Position numbers and translations under genes: made by a program
Assembly (NCBI RefSeq): GCF_003589595.1
Contig: NW_020654229.1
Location: forward strand, 7,712,210-7,776,209
Reading direction: 5' to 3'
Length of the DNA: 64,000 bases
From: Hyposmocoma kahamanoa
Taxonomy: Eukaryota; Arthropoda; Insecta; Lepidoptera; Cosmopterigidae
In this document: positions 10,925 through 20,715 of the stretch, one piece after another
Position numbering within the stretch: position 1 is the first letter of the stretch
Layout of the letters: every line of letters starts with the position of its first letter
The notes under the pieces: generated by a model
The model's database searches: none
The model's input: only the letters and a program-made list of their open reading frames with translations
Told to the model about the DNA's origin: nothing

Positions 10925-11575
10925 GTTAGCCATCGAACTACATATTCAACTGGAATTGCAATTTTTTTGGTATTCTGCTCTTCAAATGTGGGTCAATATT
11001 ATATTAATTTAAATTAAACGGGATAAAAGTAATTTGCATGATAGTGTTAGTAAGGCAACATCCATGGTTAGGGATTGAGTGACTTAGAATAATAACGCAT
11101 AGAAACCTAGTCCGCACACGCTAAGTGAGGCAAATTGAAGCGCGCCCAAAGGGCCTACACGAGCGGGCGGGCCTTCAGTGCTCAAGGTCAACTTGCACCG
11201 CGAACAGCTCAAGAATTTTAGCTAAAAATGACGAAATGTGCGGTAAATGAATGTACAAATACGTCAGACAAACATAAAATAGATACTAACATCACATTCC
11301 ACAAGGAAGTAACGCGTATCAGCTTGTATTTTTATATAAATATTCACTAAAACCGAAAATTAACCTACTACTAAAACTATACAAGATGAATTTGATTTTC
11401 GCCTCACTTGTGACAGTTCGTTTGATATGAAACTATCATTCTATGCGTTATTATTCTAAGTTGAGTGAATTAATGCTATCACTGCCATTCAATAGACACT
11501 ATATTAAGACTCAACTACCATTGCAACTAGATTTTAGCACAATAACAAATAAAAGCAATGTAATCTCAATGAAGT
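10925..11575. repeat. Dispersed repeat D, copy 1 (interrupted by a P-like MITE)
   Basis: The flanks of the MITE at 11,083-11,460 align in order with 13,100-13,350: TTGGTATTCTGCTCTTCA, then TTAGTAAGGCAACA, then ACTGCCATTC and GACTCAACT. The MITE therefore inserted into an older repeat, and the copy at 13.1 kb provides the empty-site relative. Confidence 0.7.
11075..11468 (+). mobile_element. P-element-like MITE with THAP-domain start, copy 2 (with TSDs)
   Basis: The element is 11,083-11,460, again 378 bp, nearly identical to 3,761-4,138. The inverted repeats are the same, and the 8-bp duplication is TTGAGTGA at 11,075-11,082 and 11,461-11,468. The short THAP-like frame starts at 11,228 and differs by a Lys-to-Thr change after the second Cys. 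Same length, same ends and independent target duplications show two recent insertions of one mobilised derivative. Confidence 0.87.
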
Positions 11576-12444
11576 TCCAAGGGAATTACAATGGCCAGTA
11601 GATTCAAGAAAATTAGTATCTAGTCTTTGTGACCAAGCCCCAAAATCGTCCTAACAAAAGACCTCCTCATCCACCGTCAACTGATTCGGTGGTGCATCAG
11701 CATTGCTGTCACTTTTTCTTGCTTTTTCAATTTGTTTACACAAAATTGTTTATTTATATAAAATATTTGAACCAAGTACGTTTTTATACGTTTATACATA
11801 GTGATCGGTTTGTACGCTTCTTTCTTCTCTGAAGTATAAATGTATCTTTTATACTATCCTAATATATGTGATCAAGAATCAAAGTTTTAGTATGAAACTA
11901 TAGTTGTATATAGTCGGTGTTGTGAAGAAAGGGTGTATGCGATATTTCGTAGATTATTCCGGGGAGCATGTTTAGGTTATAACGACTGTTTTAAAATATT
12001 TAAGAGTCTGTTTTAAAAATAATTTTTTTCGTTTATTAAGGTTTTAAAACTGAATTTTAAAACAGGACATAAATATTTTAAAACTGACGTTAGAATCTAA
12101 AACATGCTCCCAAAGAGTACCATATTTATAACGAGTATAGAGTAATCAGCTCGTAAGATTAACGCGGGAATTATTTTTTCTCTATACATACACGTATCTC
12201 CAAATTGATCATGCTATTTACTGGTTTTCTGGGTTCAAGTTTTATTTAAACATTGATTAACGACGTCCATTTTCCTGGACATACAAAGCAAAATATACGT
12301 AAGTGATTAAACTATGCATGCTCCTTTGAAAAGTTTACGAAAAGTCGCGTAGGTACGCCCTTTCTATAAAACACCTATGATATCTTATAAGATCTCGTGT
12401 AGCGTGCGTATCTAAACGCTGTACAAGGTTTAACAATGTAAATT
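11576..12444. other. No gene seen
   Basis: AT-rich DNA. I could not support a coding frame, RNA or repeat boundary before the short shared repeat at 12,450. Confidence 0.4.
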
Positions 12445-12449
12445 TTAAA

Positions 12450-12515
12450 ATGGGCACGGTAGTGGTTATCGCCAAGTTCTTACTATGATTAGTTAACAAA
12501 CAAAACTTAAGCACG
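12450..12515 (+). repeat. Dispersed repeat shared with about 6,730-6,800
   Basis: Contains GGGCACGGTAGTGG, CGCCAAGTTCTTACTATG and TTAGTTAACAAA, matching the segment at 6.7 kb with few substitutions. Confidence 0.5.
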
Positions 12516-12807
12516 TCGACTTCAACACTGACGCAACTCAAAAATGGTAAATCGATCAGTCGTCAAATTTTTTACTGAAAACGGTTTTATTTAACGAATA
12601 TTTGTAACGAAATTGTACATAGCTTTATGAGCTTTATGTCAATCGTGTACAATTTAGATACGAGACGGTAGCTGCGATAATTCCCGAAGCTTTGCGAGAA
12701 TCCTCCGGAAAACGACAAGGTCGTGTTTTTTGGCTCGTATCTAGTTTGTACGTTACAAAAGTTGAGCCTACCAGGGTCCCAAGTCTGCAAATTTCAAATC
12801 AACAATC

Positions 12808-13092
12808 AAGAGTAGGTCCAGAGAAGCACTGCTATCTTACCTATTTCTGCCGCCAAGCAGTAATGTGAACATTACTGCGTTCCGGTTTCGAAGGGTAAGG
12901 GTGCTGGTGAAATTACGGGCACATGGGACTTGTCAACTTATGTCTCAGGGAGACGGGCGTAGTGGCAGTGCCCCTCAGATATTTTGTGATTTAAAGCTCT
13001 GAGTGACACTGCAACTGTTAGAGACAGGCGTGACGCGTTCCACCAGGCACACGACTTGTTCGTCCCGTTACTTAGTGTTATAAAAAAAAACT
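12808..13092 (+). repeat. SINE-like repeat family A, copy 1
   Basis: Near full-length copy of the commonest repeat in the window. Landmarks in order are TTTCTGCCGCCAAGCAGTAA, GTTCCGGTTTCGAAGGGTAA, GGGACTTGTCAACTTATGTC, TTGTGATTTAAAGCTCTGAG, CGACTTGTTCGTCCCG and a terminal A-run after TGTTAT. The A-rich end and dispersed copies suggest a retroposed element. No clear tRNA-like head was found. Confidence 0.75.
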
Positions 13093-13099
13093 AGATTTC

Positions 13100-13640
13100 G
13101 TTTGGTATTCTGCTCTTCAGTGGCGAGTCGATGGCGTAGTGTACTAATATTATAATGTAATTTGACGACCAAATTTCTTACTAAAGGAGATAAAAATTTT
13201 GTTACACATGGTAATTTCCATGGTAGTTTTAGTAAGGCAACAAAGATCGTTAGTAATTGAAGAATGACTGCCATCACTGCCTTTCCACCGCCACTCTATT
13301 GAGACTCAACTGCCATTGCAATTTGATTTTAGGAGAATAACAAATATTATCATAATTGCCATTGACTTACAAATAAATGGACGACGGGTCTAATACAAAA
13401 ACCACGAAAAAAATGTCCCAAGTCAACCTATTTATACGTAGTGACATGTAAAGGAATATGAAAAAGATAAAACGTTGAATATAAATTGTAATGGCATCGC
13501 AGTACTGTCTAAGTTTGCTTGCTTCGCTGTCAGCTGTATACGATTTTAACGCCCTATATGTTCGGACACTTTTTAGCGCGGACCCGACGTCCATATAATT
13601 GTAAGTCAATGATAATTGCAATATAATGTCAGTGGAGTCT
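13100..13640. repeat. Dispersed repeat D, copy 2 (interrupted by a hAT-like MITE)
   Basis: Parallels 10,925-11,575 but lacks the P-like MITE: TTAGTAAGGCAACA is followed by ATTGAAGAATGACTGCC where copy 1 carries the insertion. It has its own later insertion at 13,360-13,611. Confidence 0.65.
13352..13619 (-). mobile_element. hAT-like MITE, family CATTGACTTACAA, copy 1 (with TSDs)
   Basis: The element is 13,360-13,611 (252 bp). Its inverted repeats of about 30 bp start CATTGACTTACAA and continue to ATGGACGACGGGTC. The 8-bp duplication is ATAATTGC at 13,352-13,359 and 13,612-13,619. Two relatives are at 27,233-27,480 and 33,243-33,530. No transposase sequence. Confidence 0.85.
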
Positions 13641-14052
13641 TAATGGATAGTGGTTGCAAAAAAATTACCAGGCTAGGGGCTCTGGTGTAAAATATTATTT
13701 TACACTTGTGACAACGTTAAAGTCGGCGTGCGAATTATAATGCCTTTGAACTATTATATACACTCCCGGATGCTATCAACTAAATATATACTAAACATCT
13801 TTTCCATAAATCCTTGTTGGAAATTTCAATTTGCAAAATCAGGGAGAAACTTTTTCTTCAACGATAACACTACTTTTGTATTCTAGCCGTGCGAATTATG
13901 TGTCCGGAAGTGTATAATTGAAACCAAAATGTTTTAGAAAAATGTCCACGAATCTTTTAAATATACTTTTTTGTGTAGTTGAAATTGAAATGTCCGTCAG
14001 GTGTGTTTGTTGGAGTAATCCTGGAATGATTTTTTTTTTATTTATTTTTTTT

Positions 14053-14158
14053 AGCTTGAGGTATCGGTATGTAGGTATGAATGTTATTAAATGTATTGTA
14101 AAAATTTTGTATCTGGCTTTTGTAATAAATTTTCCGAATGTATTGTTTGTTTTATTTT
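14053..14158. repeat. 106-bp perfect direct repeat, left copy
   Basis: From AGCTTGAGGTATCGGTATG to GTTTGTTTTATTTT this block is identical to 15,823-15,928 by base-by-base reading. The two copies bracket 1.66 kb of palindromic foldback DNA. Confidence 0.9.
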
Positions 14159-14398
14159 GGAATGATATGCCTTTTCCAGAATTGTGAACGCTTTTGAAAT
14201 GAATGGCTTGAACGCTCTAGGGTTCTATTACCGTTCTTCGTTTGACATCCATTCGAATCAATTCAGCTGTCAAATACTGCCCTCGTAACGAAAAAAGGCA
14301 CAACTATGCGTACTTTATACAGCAGTTGTGCTTTTTTTCGTTCTGGAGGGCAGAATAAGTAATACTTTACCAAAACGAAGCGAATGAAGCTTCATAAT

Positions 14399-14540
14399 TG
14401 ATATTAGCTCCCTTTGCACAGTAACTCTATAGCCCGTGATCAGGAGCGTACAGGAATGCGCGCGGGAAAGCCTGCACGCGCAATTCTTTCGCAAACGTTC
14501 TTTTGCGCGCGATTGCTTGTGTTCGTTTTTGTAACAACGG
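14399..14540 (-). repeat. Dispersed repeat G, minus-strand copy
   Basis: The complement reads GTTACAAAAACGAACACAAG, GCAATCGCGCGCAAAAG, then GATCACGGGCTATAGAG, relating it to 8,760-8,890 and 10,840-10,900. Confidence 0.55.
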
Positions 14541-14573
14541 AAAGAACATCCGTGTTATGACTCTTATAGATAA

Positions 14574-14985
14574 ACACGATACGACGTCGCGTCGTGCTAC
14601 GACGTGGCATCATTTCACGATGCGACGTCGTATCGTGGAATTCTATGACGAGCAACGTAAAAATTCACGGCACGACGTCGTATCGTAGAAAGTCACGGTG
14701 CGCTCCCCAGTGCCGCATTCATTTGTTATTCTATATTCAAAGATGACAGACAACATTGAGGTTGATTATTTAATAACCTAGCCGAGAAGCGTCCTGTACT
14801 ATGGGACAACACATCAGAAGAATACAAAGTCATCTTTGAATATTGAATAACAAATGAATGCGGCACTGGGTAGCGCACGTAGCACGTTACGATGTCGTGT
14901 CGTGAAACGACGTCGCGTCGTGCTACGACCTAAGGGCTCTTACGTATATTGCACAGTAGCACGACGCGACATCGTATCGTGTGTA
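14574..14985. mobile_element. CGTCGT-rich nested foldback element
   Basis: The outer inverted arms pair ACACGATACGACGTCGCG near 14,574 with the complement of CGCGACATCGTATCGTGT near 14,965. Inner copies of CGACGTCGTATCGT recur at about 14,627 and 14,674. A second, nearly perfect hairpin (14,698-14,878) sits in the middle. The structure is a foldback array rather than a gene; frames reading through it are chance products of CG-rich repeats. Confidence 0.6.
14698..14878. mobile_element. Nearly perfect 50-bp inverted repeat (181-bp foldback)
   Basis: Arms 14,698-14,747 and 14,829-14,878 are complementary with about two mismatches over 50 bp; the inner part reads CAGTGCCGCATTCATTTG. The loop is 81 bp. 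It looks like a MITE inserted into, or forming the core of, the CGTCGT-rich foldback. Confidence 0.8.
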
Positions 14986-15000
14986 TCTGTAAAAGCCCTC

Positions 15001-15422
15001 AGGGCGCGTTCCCATTATGTCGTGACGACAGATAGTCGTTCAGTTTAAAGTGTCGTGGCTTGTATATTTAAATGAAGTTGTTCACACATAGAACGACACC
15101 ATTAACTGTCATTCACGGCTTTTTGACGTTACGACGATAGACTGTCGTGACAATGGGAAGAGGTAGAACGGCAGTCGTCTGACGATATATAAAACGTTAC
15201 CATAAAAATGTGACGACAGTCTGTCTTGCGAACGACAAAGCTGCTGCTGTGAACTGATAAATTCTCGTCACGATCTGTGGAAACAGCTAGACACGACAGT
15301 CATTCAACGATAAAATAAACGTCCACGACACAGTCACGACAGATAGTCGTGATATGGGAACAGGCTAGACGCGACAGTCCTCCAACGATAAATAAAACGT
15401 GATGACATAATAGGAACGCGCT
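15001..15422. mobile_element. 422-bp TIR element rich in ACGACAG repeats
   Basis: The ends read AGGGCGCGTTCCCATTATG and, on the complement, AGCGCGTTCCTATTATG. The interior has many short variants of ACGACAGATAGTCGT, themselves partly palindromic. No obvious target duplication. Non-coding. Confidence 0.65.
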
Positions 15423-15822
15423 ATAAAGGTTATAATTATAATATATATACAAGGTTATAGTTATAATAGCGCAGGCTAGACCGCATGAAACTGTCACGTG
15501 TTGGAGTGCCCGATTGCGCGCGGGACTGATGAGGGCAATCGCGCGGTCTTTCCCGCGATAAAGTGTCTGTGTAAAGCCCGATAAATTTCTTTTGATTTGG
15601 ACGAGTGTTACTTATTTGACAGTAATTGTTTTGGACGGATGTCGGAAGCGGACCTCTGATTGAAACGTCGGTAAAATAAGTCGATGTGAAAATGCCTATA
15701 AGTGTTTAAACACGGTTATTCTCGTTTTCAAAATGTTAGCAAAGATCATTATACATTAAATAGCGTTCTCCGATTGGTTTAAAAATGTCTGGACTACAAA
15801 AAGGCAATCTATTCGTGATGTA

Positions 15823-15928
15823 AGCTTGAGGTATCGGTATGTAGGTATGAATGTTATTAAATGTATTGTAAAAATTTTGTATCTGGCTTTTGTAATAAAT
15901 TTTCCGAATGTATTGTTTGTTTTATTTT
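15823..15928. repeat. 106-bp perfect direct repeat, right copy
   Basis: Identical to 14,053-14,158. The flanks differ immediately outside the block on both sides. Confidence 0.9.
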
Positions 15929-16681
15929 TCTAAAAAAGTAAACGAAAAAAATAACAATCCCAACTAAAAAAATAGAAATACAACAAAAATCCTTGCTGAA
16001 AAGACGTAGAAATGTGCACTTGTCAGTGGTTAATTCTAGAGAAATGCCACGTCAGGACCACTACACTACTCTTGCGAATAATGGCATGAAAGCCATCTGT
16101 GTGCGCCTACGTGAACATGGATGCCGGATGCACTACAGTGTCGCGGCAGCCCCGTTTCTCTGCACTTCACCAACAGACTGCTCGTGTAAATATTTTAAGG
16201 CAATATGCTTTAAATAATGAGATTTTTACATATTTGGTGCAACGAGCAAACCCGGGGGCGAGCATATTATATCTAACAGACAGGGCCTCTCCCTCTCCAT
16301 GTCAGCACTATCTTACAAGTAATCGGTTACCCAGTGACCCGGGTTTTTAAATTGAGAGACACTACTTATCTCACTACCATAGAGAAATACCGGCGGCACA
16401 GTTACAAACAGAACCTGCCTTCGGCTTAAAAATTCTCTATGGGCTTCCGCATATCCGATACCTTACTTTCTTAAACTCGTATCTTTTATAAAGAGTTATT
16501 ATTCAGAGGCTGGCAAAACTTTCCATTTATTTTAAATTTCTTATCAAGGGTGTTAATTTGGAAGCATTACTTCAAGAACAGGAAAAAGCCAGTGTGTGAA
16601 TATGAAGAAAATGTGATTGGAAATCAACCTGCAAAATTTGTAATACACAATCCATTTTTTGCCTTTCAGTAACTTTGTACT
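15929..16681. other. No gene seen
   Basis: Two overlapping short plus-strand frames at 15,993-16,350 have no recognisable domain and no splice support. I leave the stretch unassigned. Confidence 0.35.
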
Positions 16682-16864
16682 TTAAGGGTCGTATTCCAGA
16701 ACTCTACTCAATGCTCAAGTCAGGATTTGAGTATGATTCAAAGCACTAGATATCATACTCAAGTCCTTGCCATTGGGGTCGTATTTCCAGTGCTTGAAAT
16801 CATGCTCAAGTCTGCTCAAATCCTGACTTGAGCATTGAGTAGAGTACTGGAATACGACCCTTAA
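16682..16864. mobile_element. Palindromic MITE flanked by TTAA
   Basis: Ends GGGTCGTATTCCAG and its complement are separated from the flanks by TTAA at 16,682-16,685 and 16,861-16,864. The inverted arms continue for about 50 bp through TCTACTCAATGCTCAAGTC. An extra degenerate GGGTCGTATTTCCAG occurs inside at about 16,779. TTAA could be a piggyBac-type duplication, but a shorter TA/TWA duplication with longer TIRs cannot be excluded. Confidence 0.7.
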
Positions 16865-16924
16865 GACTGACCATTATTGTCGCAGTATGAGGTTTACTTT
16901 CTATTTCATAAAACAAAAAATGTA

Positions 16925-17215
16925 TTACGATGAACCGAAAATGGAAAATTTATTAAAATCAAATAAAGTAATACTTAACGATGATTATGAAATACCACCA
17001 TGGATAAATACTACAACCAACTATAATTTTTGCACTCCAAAGTACCGATTTTTCCAACATTTTCGAGGTTTTGCGCGATATCATTGACACGATCATAGAA
17101 TACAAAGCGAAACTGGCGGCCTAAGCCCAAGTATGCGGCATTCCGCGCTGTTGTTGGCGTTTGCACACGTACACGCCAACTAATATTCTACTGTATTTAT
17201 TGCTGTGATCATAAA
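16925..17215 (+). repeat. Dispersed repeat I, copy 1
   Basis: Similar in order to 47,985-48,235: AAAATTTATTAAAAT, TTTTTCCAACATTTTCGAGG, then GGCGGCCTAAG and CACGCCAACTAATATTC. Part of it recurs inverted at 44,165-44,300. Confidence 0.55.
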
Positions 17216-17364
17216 TCTAGCATTTGAATTTTCATGCCGCATCCTTCAGAATGTGAAATGGCGCACTTAAGTCATTGTTAGAATCTCTTCTCGTTCTTCT
17301 GTTATTAGTAATTTCGTGGACATTATTCTCGTTTTTAAAATTTCTTTTAGTATTTGTAGAAGGT

Positions 17365-17649
17365 TCATAATTTCTCCCTAAAACACACTGGCCTTGCAAA
17401 TACGTGTAATCTCTTTATCTTTTTCTTCGGTCTTAGAGTTGTTCTGTAATGATTTAACATATTGTCGTTTTTATTCGGTGATTTTATTTTTATTTTGCCA
17501 AAGTAGTTGTCGTCATTCTTCTTTTTGTCTTGTTTCGGTATGTCATCTGATTCAGACAATTCTTTGTAATTTTCATCCATCACGTTGAAAGTATCATCTG
17601 TTTTTTGGATAGAAAGCGTCTTAGTGGAATCTGATTCGTGGTTTTTCAT
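17365..17649 (-). pseudogene. Out-of-frame continuation of the charged-protein gene
   Basis: A 94-codon minus-strand frame begins nine bases past the stop of the upstream coding exon, in another frame. It has the same composition (NHESDSTK, KQDKKKNDD, KIKIKSPNKND) and contains TTLRPKKK, which also occurs in the first large exon (TTLRPKKKKKKK). No intron with GT-AG ends lies between the two frames. I infer that this was, or still is, the C-terminal part of the same protein: either a one-base frameshift fixed in the gene, an allele difference, or an assembly error in an A-run. It could also be unrelated 3' UTR that keeps an open frame by chance, which the shared motif makes less likely. Confidence 0.55.
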
Positions 17650-17657
17650 TTTTTCTT

Positions 17658-18844
17658 TTATTGTTTCTCAGCTTCTTTATTGTTGTTTTCGATAGAATCA
17701 GATTCTGAATGAATATTTGTTTTTAATAGTTTAATTTCTTTTGTCCTTACTTTTTTATGAGCTTTTATTTTGTTTTTGGATTCATCAATGTTAGTTTGAT
17801 TGACATTATCTTTTTTATTATTTATATAATCTAAGTGATATTTATTATTATTTAATTTAATATTTCTTTCTACAGATTTCGAATTAAACTTACTTTTTTT
17901 ATTTTGGATTGTTTCAGCGGATTTTGCTTTCTCTGGATTGTATTTATTATTATCATGATCGAATTTCTTTTTGATTGAGTGAGTATTTATGTTTTTAGTT
18001 GTCTGATTGATTTTATTATTATCTATTTCAGAACGTTCAATATTCTTCTCGGAATCGATACGATCATTGCCTGCAGTTGTTTTCATCATTTTAAATATAT
18101 TGATATTAATATTTGGTTTGATATTATTTTCTACATCTTTGTGATATTTATTTTGTTGTATAATTTTTATTATATCTTTAATTTTTTTAGTCTTAGTTCC
18201 ATATTCTAAATATTTATTAAGCTCATTTTTAGTTTCATCTGATACGGAATCAGGTTCGTCAGCACTTTTTTTATTTTGTCTAATAAAATCTGGAATGTTT
18301 GCAATTTTTTTTTGATTGTTTATATCTGATTTAAATTCAATTGTTTCTTTTCGTCCTCTTTGATAGTTTTCCGTTTCATTTTCTTGGCTGATTTCGTTTT
18401 CTTCATTTATATAATCTTCAGCATCGTCTGTATCTATATCTCTTAGAGACGTCTCAAGTCTACTCATCACGTCAGAAATATATGAATGTATGGTTGTCTT
18501 TTCATTGCTGAGATTTGTCTCTTTAACACTTTGGCGAGAATCAATAGTTTTGTTGATAGGATCTTTTGTAAAAATAAGTTCCATCTTTCCTTTAAGAAAT
18601 TCATCGTCTATTTCTGTTGATTCATTTAAAACGATCAGATTTTCTGAATCTTTGAGCTTATTAAAAAGTTCCATTGGCACTACACAGGGTTCATAAGGCA
18701 CGATCTTTTTCTTTGAAGGACCAAGTGGTATTGATGTCGTGGACCCATGTACAACTGGTGAAATGAATACTTTTTCTTTCTTATCCTTTTCTGGCTGGTC
18801 AGATGCATTGTTGTCCGGCACCATGGGTATTTGACACCTGCCGT
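17658..18844 (-). CDS. Charged-protein gene, second exon
   Basis: 1,187 bp ending with TAA at 17,660-17,658 after NNKEAEKQ. Early residues include KVFISPVVHGSTTSIPLGPS and PYEPCVVPMELFNKL; most of the rest is Asn/Lys/Asp/Ile-rich with no complex domain (for example HKDVENNIKPNININIFK). Strong AT codon bias. The stop is immediately followed by an out-of-frame open frame (17,365-17,649). Confidence 0.75.
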
Positions 18845-20490
18845 CTGACAAGGGATGATGATGACGATAAATAAAAAGGAACAAAATAACAAAGCAATAT
18901 AATAAGTAAACTAATAACTGATTTTATACGGACCGGGTGGACGTCCTTGAGGTCCATTGAACCAAAAGTATCCAAGATCAAGAAATTGATCTTTCTGCCA
19001 AAAATATCTTTTCGGCATAAACATTGGTACGAATCTTCTATAATTCTCGTAATCTATGTAATCTTCGCTTACTCTCTTTTTTGTAATTGTCTGGCTGCTT
19101 TTATCGTAACGTAATGCTTCGTTTTTATCATTGTCGATTTGGTGGCGTAAAGCTTTGACGGATCTTCTGGATTCTTCTTCTGAATCCATATATTGTCTAT
19201 GTGGTCCTTGCATGTACATGTAAGCTGTTGATTTCTTCTTCTTCTTCTTTTTGGGCCTTAGCGTTGTTAATTCGGCACTCTGTTCATGAATTTCACTCGA
19301 TAGTTTCTCAGACGAACCGTAGCTTTCATCAGAACTGTATTTATACAACTTTTCATCAGAATCATCTTTATTATCATTTGAAACATTTTTGGCTTTAAAC
19401 CTTTTCTTACCTTTATTTTTCTCATTATCAATAACGTTAAAACGGTTTTTCTTATTCTTTTTCCCCCGTTTTGATGTTTTTTTACTTTTAACAGGCTTTT
19501 CAGTAGTTTCGTCACTGGCGTCAACATCCTTAACAGTTCCAATTTTGAATGTTTGAGACGTATCTTCTTCACTGTGTTCATCACTTTCAGAGCTATCCTC
19601 GTCACTATCCGAGTCTTCGCTTTTGCCAGAACGATAATGTCTCAGAGGAGTAAACGTAATATTAAGATCACTTTTCTTCGGCTTTCTCGATCTCATCCTC
19701 TTTTTACGCTTCTTATGGCTTAATGATTTCCTTACTATACGGATGGGTGGTTTTCGGAAAGTGTTTTCTAGTTCTAATAACAGTTGTCTCTGTCGCTCCC
19801 TGTCTAGTTTGAATTCGGGCTTAAAGTCACTATGTTCCCTTACATGTAACTTATTGAAAAGGTCTACATAGTCTTCCGAGACATTGCCATGAGCTCTATT
19901 CAGTATACGGCCAGTTCTTGTTAAGTCCTCGAGGCTCTCACTGTTCTCATCATCGTCATAATCCTTTTCGTTATATTCTTGAGAATCATGCATGATAGGA
20001 ATTCTGAGTATATCCGCTTTATTATTCTTCACCGGCGGCCTAGCCCCAAAGTTTTCGTCATTATGCACATAGCTCACACATAAACCATTTCTATTTCTAT
20101 TTTGACATTTCAAATCGGTTACGTCAAACTTTTCTTGTGGCCTCACGTTTAGATCTTTTACAAAGTAGATAGAGTTTACTTTAGCCTTCTTTGGGTTAAA
20201 TCTCGCTCTTTCGAATTCCGATTCGTCATGTTTGTAGAGCGGTGAACGCCAGTTTGCTGTTTCGATATCCACATTATTATACTTTGGCATCACGGGGATA
20301 TTTCTTACTTTACCGAATTTCGCTGGGTTGTAAGTGTCCAATGTTGGAATACCAATCGATTTTTCAAATTTCGGTTGGTCATACTTTTTTGTTGCTGGGT
20401 AAAAGTTCAACTGAATAAATTTTGGTTTACCATAACTCTCTGTGGGGGGTTTTCGGTACGGCGTCCAGCTTGAAGCTAAATGTATGGTTA
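17658..20490 (-). CDS. Charged low-complexity protein gene of unknown function (partial, two exons)
   Basis: Exons 20,490-18,934 and 18,844-17,658 join across an 89-bp intron to one frame of at least 910 residues. The 5' end is missing: the first exon starts after TTTTCAG in mid-codon, reading VTIHLASSWTPYRKPPTES, which could be the end of a signal peptide from an upstream exon. Residues then run through a moderately complex N-terminal part (FGKVRNIPVMPKYNN, two Cys near LKCQNRNRNGLCVSY), acidic and basic blocks (SEDSDSDEDSSESDEHSEED, KKTSKRGKKNKKN, RPKKKKKKKS), an aromatic stretch (FVPMFMPKRYFWQKDQF) and a long Asn/Lys/Asp-rich second exon. I recognise no domain. Disorder and charge would suit an extracellular-matrix or nuclear scaffold protein, but neither is shown. 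Neighbours are repeats only. Confidence 0.72.
18845..18933 (-). other. 89-bp intron of the charged-protein gene
   Basis: Donor GTCCGTATAA is weak; the acceptor CATCATCATCCCTTGTCAG is good. The phases agree (one base before, two after), giving GRPP-D-GRCQIPMVPD across the junction. The intron is 82-percent-AT-like low-complexity DNA in which another frame reads LFCSFLFIVIII, an apparent hydrophobic stretch I attribute to the polypyrimidine tract. Confidence 0.65.
18934..20490 (-). CDS. Charged-protein gene, first exon in window
   Basis: 1,557 bp, entered in mid-codon after the acceptor ATATTTTCAG and left with one base of the next codon before GTCCGT. Translation is uninterrupted for 518 codons. 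If the donor is ignored the frame stops 15 bases later (after PYKISY), so an unspliced or alternatively ended short form is possible. Confidence 0.75.
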
Positions 20491-20715
20491 CTGAAAATAT
20501 AATATATGATTAAAGAACTCATATTAGCAGCGATGCACAACGCGATGCAGTAGCTAATCGTCTACCTTTACATCTCGATATGGATACAAAAAAATGTGCA
20601 ATAAGGCCACATTTGCAAAATGACTATTTTTCAGAGTAATTAGTTAAGTTAGTAAGGTAAGTTGAATTAGTTATTTAATGCTCATATAGGAAAGATATAT
20701 TTAGTAGCAATATAG

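Noticed and set aside
14440..15048. Arg-rich small proteins in the foldback cluster
   Set aside because: The frames are read through CGTCGT palindromes on both strands and reflect composition only.
16887..17087. A 66-codon plus-strand gene
   Set aside because: It overlaps dispersed repeat I, which is non-coding in its other copy.
18680..18892. Separate small secreted protein starting LFCSFLFIVIII
   Set aside because: The hydrophobic stretch coincides with the polypyrimidine tract of an in-phase intron, and the frame ends soon afterwards; the spliced model explains both flanking long frames.
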